The translations under genes and the position numbers were made by a program. A model generated the notes under the pieces. It searched no databases and was not told where the DNA came from. It was given only the letters and a program-made list of their open reading frames with translations. From NCBI GenBank assembly GCA_003447235.1, contig DLZV01000016.1, forward strand, positions 1 to 64,000: 64,000 nucleotides of DNA. Reading direction: 5' to 3'. Shown here piece after piece: positions 58,347 through 64,000 of the stretch. Source of the DNA: Prevotella sp. Lineage in GTDB: Bacteria > Bacteroidota > Bacteroidia > Bacteroidales > Bacteroidaceae. Position 1 is the first letter of the stretch. The number at the start of each line of letters is the position of its first letter.

Positions 58347-58396
58347 GAGAGTCTTGCTCTCAAATTGCCGAGTGCAGCCTAACTTATGCAAAGTTA
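58347..58396 (-). promoter_or_regulatory. -7 box plus palindromic repeat (copy A) upstream of the OmpA gene
   Basis: On the minus strand TAACTTTG (58396-58389) is followed by AGGCTGCACTCGGCAATTTG and the stem GAGAG-CAAGA-CTCTC (58361-58347). The repeat thus lies at the beginning of the predicted OmpA transcript. It is the single-copy relative of the repeats at 62757-63788. Confidence 0.6.
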
Positions 58397-58492
58397 TGAC
58401 TAAGACGATGAAAACCGCCAGTTGTTGCATCCATTTAAAGTAATTTAACCAAGCATTTTGCCTATTATTGAATCTTAACAAGGAATCTTTCG

Positions 58493-58500
58493 TAAATTTG
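58493..58500 (+). promoter_or_regulatory. -7 promoter box for the M1 peptidase
   Basis: TAAATTTG, an exact consensus match, ends only four bases before the ATG at 58505. Transcription should start at or next to the start codon, so the mRNA would be almost leaderless. Confidence 0.55.
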
Positions 58501-58504
58501 TGGC

Positions 58505-60736
58505 ATGAAAAAAATCGTATCCCTTTTCACCCTGTTGCTCACGACCTTGGCTTCGTGGGCCATTGACGACGGCGTCCCCCATGCGCTTGCCCAGCAGCGC
58601 AGTCGCGAAATCACGAATGTCAGTTATCTGCTTTGCCTCCACATCCCTGCCGAGCGAGCACAGAGGGTGACCGGCAAGGCTACGGTCCTTTTCCATTGGG
58701 CTGGCAAGGGCGACCTCGTCCTCGACTTTACTGGGTCGCTCACGGGGCCGCCTTCCGTCAATGGGCGTAGCTTCCCGAAAGCGCGGGTGGAGCAGGAACA
58801 TATTGTCATCCCGAAACGTCTGCTTCGCAAGGGTGCCAACCGTGTTGAACTGGAGTTTGCGAGTAGCGACGCCTCCCTCAACCGCCATGACGACTATCTC
58901 TATACGCTCTTTGTCCCAGCCAATGCGCGTAGCGTCTTCCCCTGTTTCGACCAGCCCGACCTCAAGGCTCTTTTCTCGCTCCAGCTCACCCTCCCCGAGG
59001 GGTGGGACTATGTCACGAGTGCCGATCCCAAGCATCCTATCCCCACCTACCTTTTCTCCTTTGCCGCGGGTAAGTTTCAGCGCAAAACGGCCACCATCGA
59101 CGGCCGGACAATGAACGCACTCTATCGAGAGACCGATCCCGAGAAGGTGAAGCAACTCGACAAGTGCTTTGCTGAGGCCGCATGGTCTATCCGCTGGCTG
59201 GAGAACTATACCGGCATTGCCTATCCCTTCTCCAAATACGACTTTGTCGTTCTCCCTGGCTATCAGTTTGGTGGCATGGAGCATCCTGGGGCGATACAGT
59301 TCAACGCCCGTACCATCTTCCTGGGTGCCCAGCCGACCGAGGACGACGAGTTGCGTCGCTTCCAGCTCATCTCTCACGAGACGGCCCACATGTGGTTTGG
59401 CGATCTGGTGACGATGCGCTGGTTTGACGATGTGTGGACAAAGGAGGTCTTCGCCAACTTCATGGCCTCGAAGATGGCTGCCGACCAGTTTCCACATGTC
59501 AACCACGAGCTCAATTTCCTCAAGGACCACTACCCCCTTGCCCTTTCCATCGACCGCACGGAGGGCACGCACCCCATCCAGCAGCAGCTCGACAATCTGA
59601 AGAATGCCGGCCTGCTCTACGGCCATATCATCTACCACAAAGCTCCCATCATGATACAGCAACTCGAAGAGCGCATGGGAGCAGAGGCTTTGCAGCGCGG
59701 CTTGCGTGAGTATCTGTCCCGCTTCAGCTATGGCAACGCCACATGGGACGACCTCATCGACATCTTGGGCAAGGAGGCTCCCCAGGCGGGCATTGCCGAC
59801 TTCGACCGCCAATGGGTGAAGCAGGCGGGTATCGCGCTCGAGGCTTATGGCATCCAACTGCTCGCTGTGCCCCAGATCGCCAGTCTTCAGCAGCGTCTTT
59901 CTCAGGGAGGCATGAGCGAGGTGGATCGTTTCCGTGCGGCCATGACGCTCTATGAGAATTATCTCCATGGGCGGATCGCTGCCGATAGTCTTGTCCAGAC
60001 GATGTTGCGGGCCGTGGAGCGGGAGGACAATCCCTTGGTGGCTACATCGCTCGTCGGCTATGCCACGTCAGTCCTTCCCTATGCCTCCGACCGTGGGGTG
60101 GGGGAGTGCAAGCTCCTTGATCTTTCCCGCCACCACTCCCTGCGTGGTGTCCGTACCAGTTCGTTGCGCTACCTCTCCACGTCGGCACAGTCCGAGGCTG
60201 TCCTTGACTCGATGTTCGTGGAGTGGCAGCAGGGCGACAATCCACTCCTGACGGTCAACGACTGGATGAGGGCGGCCTATCATCTGGCCCAGTACCTGCC
60301 CTCCAAGCGCCAGGAGATCTTGTCTCGTCAGCGTGCTCGCCTCGCTACCGACGATGCGCGGGCGGAGTTCGACTTTGTCTCGCGTGGCTGCGATACCACT
60401 CCCGCGGTGCAGGATTCGCTCTTTGCCTCGTTGCTCTTGGTCGAGAATCGGCGTGTCGAGCCCTGGGCAGCTCAACTGCTCTCACTCCTCAACGATCCCA
60501 TCAGCGAGCCCCACAACAACCGCTTCCTTCTCCCTGCCCTCGATGCCTTGGAGGAGGTTCAGCGCACCAGCGCCATCTTCTTCCCTGGCGACTGGTTGGC
60601 AGCGCTTCTCTCCCACCATCGGAGCGAGGAGGCGCGTGCCCTCGTCAGCGACTGGATAACTCGCCACCCCGACTATCCCGCGCCTTTGATGAACAAGGTC
60701 AAGCAGAACGCCTACCGCCTGCTGTTGGGGAGGTAG
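58505..60736 (+). CDS. M1 family zinc aminopeptidase
   Basis: 743 residues with a signal peptide (IVSLFTLLLTTLASWA), so exported to the periplasm or surface. Zinc ligands H291-E292-x-x-H295 in HETAHMWFGDLV, and E314 in KEVFANF, at the expected distance of 19 after H295. The substrate motif appears as GGMEHPGAI (classical GxMEN, with H for N). The C-terminal half is the helical ERAP1-like domain. It removes N-terminal amino acids from peptides. Confidence 0.93.
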   Translation: MKKIVSLFTLLLTTLASWAIDDGVPHALAQQRSREITNVSYLLCLHIPAERAQRVTGKATVLFHWAGKGDLVLDFTGSLTGPPSVNGRSFPKARVEQEHIVIPKRLLRKGANRVELEFASSDASLNRHDDYLYTLFVPANARSVFPCFDQPDLKALFSLQLTLPEGWDYVTSADPKHPIPTYLFSFAAGKFQRKTATIDGRTMNALYRETDPEKVKQLDKCFAEAAWSIRWLENYTGIAYPFSKYDFVVLPGYQFGGMEHPGAIQFNARTIFLGAQPTEDDELRRFQLISHETAHMWFGDLVTMRWFDDVWTKEVFANFMASKMAADQFPHVNHELNFLKDHYPLALSIDRTEGTHPIQQQLDNLKNAGLLYGHIIYHKAPIMIQQLEERMGAEALQRGLREYLSRFSYGNATWDDLIDILGKEAPQAGIADFDRQWVKQAGIALEAYGIQLLAVPQIASLQQRLSQGGMSEVDRFRAAMTLYENYLHGRIAADSLVQTMLRAVEREDNPLVATSLVGYATSVLPYASDRGVGECKLLDLSRHHSLRGVRTSSLRYLSTSAQSEAVLDSMFVEWQQGDNPLLTVNDWMRAAYHLAQYLPSKRQEILSRQRARLATDDARAEFDFVSRGCDTTPAVQDSLFASLLLVENRRVEPWAAQLLSLLNDPISEPHNNRFLLPALDALEEVQRTSAIFFPGDWLAALLSHHRSEEARALVSDWITRHPDYPAPLMNKVKQNAYRLLLGR

Positions 60737-60799
60737 CGGGACGTCTGCCCGATCCAGCCAATGGGTCCTTTGTGAGGATTGGGGCGTAATCAAAAAGAC

Positions 60800-61111
60800 A
60801 TGACGGAAAATCGTGATGTCTATTTTGATGGGTCTTTCAGCGATACTAAGGGCTCTTACCCTATCATGCTGAAGTTTGAGATGGATGACAACTATTTTCC
60901 TGGCGTCTGCTATTATCATAACATCCACTATGATACGAAACTCAAGATGTATGTCCGTTTCACGGAGGAGAAAATGATCATTCGTGGCAAAGCCAACGGT
61001 AGCGATTTCGTCATGAACTTCACTCCTACGACCGACGGCAAGTGGAAGGGAAGGGCTCTGTCGGGTAGTTATTACCTCAATGCGGAGATACGTCCCCGTT
61101 CGCCGAGGTAG
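60800..61111 (+). CDS. Small hypothetical protein
   Basis: 103 residues from ATG 60800 (MTENRDVYFDGSFSDTKGSY). No signal peptide or membrane helix. It looks like a small all-beta protein: alternating hydrophobic residues (YPIMLKFEMDDNYFPG, YVRFTEEKMIIRGK, GKWKGRALSGSYYLN). I do not recognise the family. It follows the M1 gene after 63 bases on the same strand; an upstream TTG start (60779) is less likely. Confidence 0.6.
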   Translation: MTENRDVYFDGSFSDTKGSYPIMLKFEMDDNYFPGVCYYHNIHYDTKLKMYVRFTEEKMIIRGKANGSDFVMNFTPTTDGKWKGRALSGSYYLNAEIRPRSPR

Positions 61112-61201
61112 TCTTGGCTTTGCCCGTATCCCTATATATAATGGTATAGATATTAATAATTACTTTGGTGTCAATATAACCTCTATCGTGTTTTTTAAAA
61201 T

Positions 61202-62479
61202 ATGAATGCAACGAATCTTTTGAAGCGAGCAGCCTGTCTGTTCTCCCTCACGGGCCTTGCGCTCTCGGTCTCGGCCCAGTCGCGTTTTGCCGATGCCATG
61301 CGGCAGGCATACGCCAAGCCAGAGCGTATATACCAGTTTTACGTCCAGCATCAGCCGGATAGTATCTACAAGCAGGGGGAGGATGTCTTCTCGCCTTATC
61401 TCTCTTCCGATCAGTTCGCTGCCCAGCTTCGTGCGATGGAGGAGCGGCTGGGAGACCCCGTTGAGGCTTCGATGTGGGAAATACAGCAGATGGCGGGATG
61501 CGAGATTTATTCCCGCAAGATTACTTTCCCGCGCCATTCAGCTACTCTTAATGTTGTTTTCGACCCGTCGGGAAGTCTTTTGGGCTTTACTTTTACCGAT
61601 GAGAAGGCGCTGCTTACCGAGACGGAGTCGGCCCATCATATCTATGTCTCCGACACGATCCAATTGCCAGCCCGCCTCACTATGCCGTCGGCCTCGTCGG
61701 TCAAGGATCGGGTGCCGGTCGTTATTCTAGTCCACGGTAGCGGTCCTTCCAATATGGATGAGTCTATGGGCCCGAATGCTCCTTTCCGCGATTTGGCCGA
61801 GGGTTTATCGCGTCGTGGAGTCGCCGTCCTGCGCTATGATAAGCGCACTTTCGTTTGTCCGCAGTTTTTTGCGAATGCAACGGCTGGATTTACCTACGAC
61901 GACGAGACGGTCGATGATGCCATCTCGGCCATCCGTCTCGTGAAAGACTCCTTGGCTCAAACTATGGCGCTCGATCCTTCCCGCATCTATATCGTCGGTC
62001 ATAGTTTGGGCGGCATGTTGGCTCCGCGTATCGCAGAGCGGAGTGGTGCTGTGGCAGGTCTCGTCCTGCTTGCCGCTCCCACAGGCAAGTTGCACCCGAC
62101 GATGGAACGCCAGCTCGCCTATCTTGGACGCTCGGCGGAAGAAATACGCAAGTTGACAGAAATCGCATTGGCGGATATTCCTGATAGCTACCTCGATCTG
62201 GATGCTCGCTATTCGGATACAGCCACAGCACAGAGTCTGAATCTGCCGATGCTGATCCTTCAGGGTGAGCGCGACTATCAAGTGACGATGGACGACTATT
62301 GGGCGTGGCGCGAGGCTGTGGGCAATCGCCAGGGAGTGGTGATGAAGTCCTATCCGTCGCTCAACCACTTGTTTATGTCGGGCGAGGGAGCAAGCATGCC
62401 CGAGGAGTATCGTACGCCAGGCCATGTTGCCGAGGAGGTGATGGACGATATCGCCAACTTTATCCTCTTGGGCAAATAA
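61202..62479 (+). CDS. Exported alpha/beta hydrolase with N-terminal DUF3887-like domain
   Basis: 425 residues. Signal peptide (LFSLTGLALSVSAQS), a DUF3887-like N-terminal domain (about 25-130), then an alpha/beta hydrolase. Catalytic triad: S268 in GHSLGG, D358 in QGERDYQV and H389 in SLNHLF; oxyanion HGSGPSN near residue 180. Acts outside the cytoplasm on an ester or amide of unknown type. Monocistronic by spacing. Confidence 0.9.
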   Translation: MNATNLLKRAACLFSLTGLALSVSAQSRFADAMRQAYAKPERIYQFYVQHQPDSIYKQGEDVFSPYLSSDQFAAQLRAMEERLGDPVEASMWEIQQMAGCEIYSRKITFPRHSATLNVVFDPSGSLLGFTFTDEKALLTETESAHHIYVSDTIQLPARLTMPSASSVKDRVPVVILVHGSGPSNMDESMGPNAPFRDLAEGLSRRGVAVLRYDKRTFVCPQFFANATAGFTYDDETVDDAISAIRLVKDSLAQTMALDPSRIYIVGHSLGGMLAPRIAERSGAVAGLVLLAAPTGKLHPTMERQLAYLGRSAEEIRKLTEIALADIPDSYLDLDARYSDTATAQSLNLPMLILQGERDYQVTMDDYWAWREAVGNRQGVVMKSYPSLNHLFMSGEGASMPEEYRTPGHVAEEVMDDIANFILLGK

Positions 62480-62562
62480 GATCCTTGCTTACCTTCCTGC
62501 GCGATCCTTACTTACCTTTGTGCGCGAACCTTACTTACCTTCGTGCGCGATCATTACTTAGG
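62480..62562. repeat. 23-bp tandem repeat, three and a half units
   Basis: Units start at 62480, 62503 and 62526 (GATCCTTGCTTACCTTCCTG-CGC and variants), with a partial copy at 62549. The 13-base core CCTTGCTTACCTT is shared with the repeat at 38465. Confidence 0.85.
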
Positions 62563-62625
62563 ATGGATTTTTTTCGTTCCTAAGCTCGCAAGATGCCAAT
62601 CGTCTTGTTTGGGTCAATACTATTT

Positions 62626-62656
62626 GAGAGGGGCGGAAAACTGCCGCCCCCTCTCT
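62626..62656. other. GC-rich hairpin
   Basis: GAGAGGGGCGG (62626-62636) pairs with CCGCCCC(C)TCTC after a seven-base loop. No T tract follows, so it may not be a terminator. Confidence 0.5.
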
Positions 62657-62756
62657 GCGGACCGTGAAAGATTGTGAATGGAATACGAGAAGATTGTGAG
62701 TGGTTGTGAATAGATTTGCATTCGCCTCCTCATTGCACTATCTTTGTATAAGATAG

Positions 62757-62820
62757 GCTGCACTCGGCAATTTGAGAGCAAGCTCTCATTGCGCTCGTTT
62801 GCACTATCTTTGTATAAGAT
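62757..62820 (+). repeat. Palindromic repeat, copy B, flanked by -7-like boxes
   Basis: The unit starts GCTGCACTCGGCAATTTG, then the stem GAGAGC-AA-GCTCTC (62774-62787), and then ATTGCGCTCGTTTGCAC. TATCTTTG boxes lie before (62740-62747) and at the end of the unit. Relatives at 58347, 63657 and 63734. Confidence 0.75.
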
Positions 62821-62918
62821 AATCAAAAAAGTTGTATCAGTTTAATAATCAGCGTAGTTGTTTCGACTGGTTTATTTATGGTAACGATTTAGCGAAAGTC
62901 AGACTACTTCTGCCTGCT

Positions 62919-63107
62919 TTACTTTTCATAATAGTTCAAACAACTCTCGCGGTTGCAAAGATAGGGTAATTGTATTTTACGGCCGCGGATCATCTTCATC
63001 ATGCAGCTTTTACCTACACGACGTTGACCTACCAATACGATGATGGTCTCCTTGCCAAGATACCTTTCTATCTTGTCGATATAGGATTTATGAATGATAG
63101 TTGCCAT
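62919..63107 (-). pseudogene. Remnant of an AAA-type ATPase
   Basis: 62 codons. The first ~41 match the N-terminus of the DUF4143-type AAA ATPases of Bacteroidetes (SYIDKIERYLGKETIIVLVG, P-loop GQRRVGKS). After RGRK the sequence loses the family pattern (IQLPYLCNRESCLNYYEK) and ends. A full protein is about 380 residues, so this is truncated. The junction contains a -7-like TATCTTTG (62963-62956, minus). Transcription start and function unlikely. Confidence 0.7.
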
Positions 63108-63335
63108 ATTGTTATCTTTTATAAGTGAATTTTGTTCTCGCTATGTCAGTTTTTGTCACATCTGGATAGTACTTTTGCCGCATGAAATGACAATAACTAT
63201 ATTTATTAAGGTATGAATGCAGGAAGAAATGGGGATAAGAGTCCTTAAAAAGTAAAATATAAGAGGAATCCAGAAGATTTCTTGTTTAAAGTTTGGTGGT
63301 TCTTCAGATTCTTACTAAATTTGCTATTGGATTAG

Positions 63336-63470
63336 TGACAGGGCAGGTGAAAGTCCTCGCTTGAAGTCGCTATGATGCAGAGAAACAAGATAATCTTGTG
63401 GACACGAGCAAGCTATTCAGTTCTGTAGGTTGAAATCTGGTAAATTGAAACGTAGAAAGAACGTGAATTT
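63336..63470 (+). other. Possible remnant of a group II intron 5' end
   Basis: AGTGACAGGGCAGGTGAAAG (63334-63353) followed by TCC, then GAAGTCGCTATGATGCAGAG AAACAAG, resembles domain I of bacterial group II introns (5' GTG..., GGTGAAAGTCC). No reverse transcriptase frame and no domain V are seen, so it would be a fragment. Low confidence. Confidence 0.35.
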
Positions 63471-63656
63471 GTTTGAGCGAGTCTGCACCATCATATGGTG
63501 TGGATTCCTCTTTCGAATTTTCTTTTCTACGGGTTTTACCAGAGCCTAACTTACAAGAGAGTGAAGAAAGAAGGGGTTCACGCCATTCTTTTTTCGCTTG
63601 TGAACCATTATGGACTTGTTTGGTTCGCAGATATTTCCCATCTTTGCAGAAGATTA

Positions 63657-63788
63657 GCTGCACTCGGCCATTTGAAAGCAAGCTTTCATTGCGCTCGTTT
63701 GCATAATCTTTGCCCCTTGAAAGTAAATGGTTTACTGCACTCGGCCATTTGAAAGCAAGCTTTCATTGCGCCCGTTTGCATGAACTTT
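63657..63788 (+). repeat. Palindromic repeat, copies C and D
   Basis: Copy C (63657-63712) and copy D (63734-63788) have CTGCACTCGGCCATTTG, then the stem GAAAGC-AA-GCTTTC (63674-63687 and 63751-63764), then ATTGCGC(T/C)CGTTTGCA. Each is followed by an (A/T)xCTTTGC motif. The stem differs from copy B by paired changes that keep pairing. Confidence 0.75.
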
Positions 63789-63890
63789 GCAGTAAGATAA
63801 GCTGCATATCAGTATAAAAAAGTAAATGGTCTGCTGTTTCGGTTGAAAAGCAGGAGCAGCAATATGTAATAACCTAAAAACTCAATGCTT

Positions 63891-64000
63891 ATGAGCAGAG
63901 TATTTCAAGTGAAGCCTAAGCGTCTTAAACGCTCAAATGGTACTGTCCTCACTCCCGATATGGTAGTGACAGTAACGACCATGCAGCACGCCGCCACCCC
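63891..64000 (+). CDS. Partial small protein at the window end
   Basis: An open frame begins ATG at 63891 (an in-frame ATG at 63885 is also possible) and runs to the edge without a stop: MSRVFQVKPKRLKRSNGTVL, then TPDMVVTVTTMQHAATP. Basic N-terminus. It has a coding-like character, but I do not recognise the family. It may be the first gene of a unit continuing outside the window. Confidence 0.55.
   Translation, partial: MSRVFQVKPKRLKRSNGTVLTPDMVVTVTTMQHAAT

Noticed and set aside
63370..63752. Several short frames between the intron-like piece and the palindromic repeats
   Set aside because: They read through repeat units (for example LHNLCPLK) and do not resemble proteins.

Overview
The window reads as a chromosomal segment of a Bacteroidales bacterium, most likely Prevotella or a close relative. 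The evidence is the SusC/SusD/SusE/SusF outer-membrane system, type IX-like C-terminal sorting tails, a GH97 alpha-glucosidase, many Bacteroidetes promoters of the TAnnTTTG (-7) type, and few Shine-Dalgarno sequences. Most of the window is GC-rich with strongly biased third codon positions. The first ~6.5 kb and the last ~1.5 kb are visibly more AT-rich and hold the accessory material: toxin-antitoxin-like genes, a frameshifted secreted protein, repeats and a gene remnant. No rRNA, tRNA, CRISPR array or intact insertion sequence was seen.

Layout. 1-830 (minus): three-gene set with DUF3791 and DUF3990. 1228-4324: long leader, a secreted protein broken at a G7 tract, and a 76-aa partner. 5117-6533: HigB toxin and a HigA-ImmA fusion. 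6625-16584: housekeeping genes (metG, solitary higA, ABC exporter, nadK, DJ-1, ispD, recG, M23/LysM peptidase). 16884-22127 (minus): TolC-HlyD-permease-permease efflux operon with no ATPase gene. 22296-25385: divergent AlbA-type protein and Mrp ATPase, then an Rpn-type nuclease. 25675-36334: soluble and secreted starch enzymes (MalQ, SusB, pullulanase, SusA-like neopullulanase) followed by a GH53 galactanase. 36854-44532: second Rpn nuclease, FAH-family hydrolase, purL, split chromate transporter. 44734-57296: susCDEF and a secreted amylase on the minus strand, facing a LacI regulator and an MFS maltose transporter on the plus strand. 57427-62479: OmpA lipoprotein, M1 peptidase, small hypothetical protein, alpha/beta hydrolase. 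62480-64000: repeats, an ATPase remnant, a possible group II intron scrap and the start of a small gene.

How it works together. The surface amylase and SusC/D/E/F would bind, cut and import starch fragments. SusA, SusB, pullulanase and MalQ would finish degradation, and the MFS protein would carry maltose or glucose across the inner membrane. No SusR hybrid regulator is present; the LacI-type gene sits head-to-head with susC, and two similar 14-bp palindromes lie between them.

The least expected features are non-coding. Many gene junctions carry their own minisatellite (unit 11-28 bp). Two loci share an inverted short-repeat design around an AT-rich core. A small palindromic repeat recurs next to -7 promoter motifs, and its stem shows compensatory changes.
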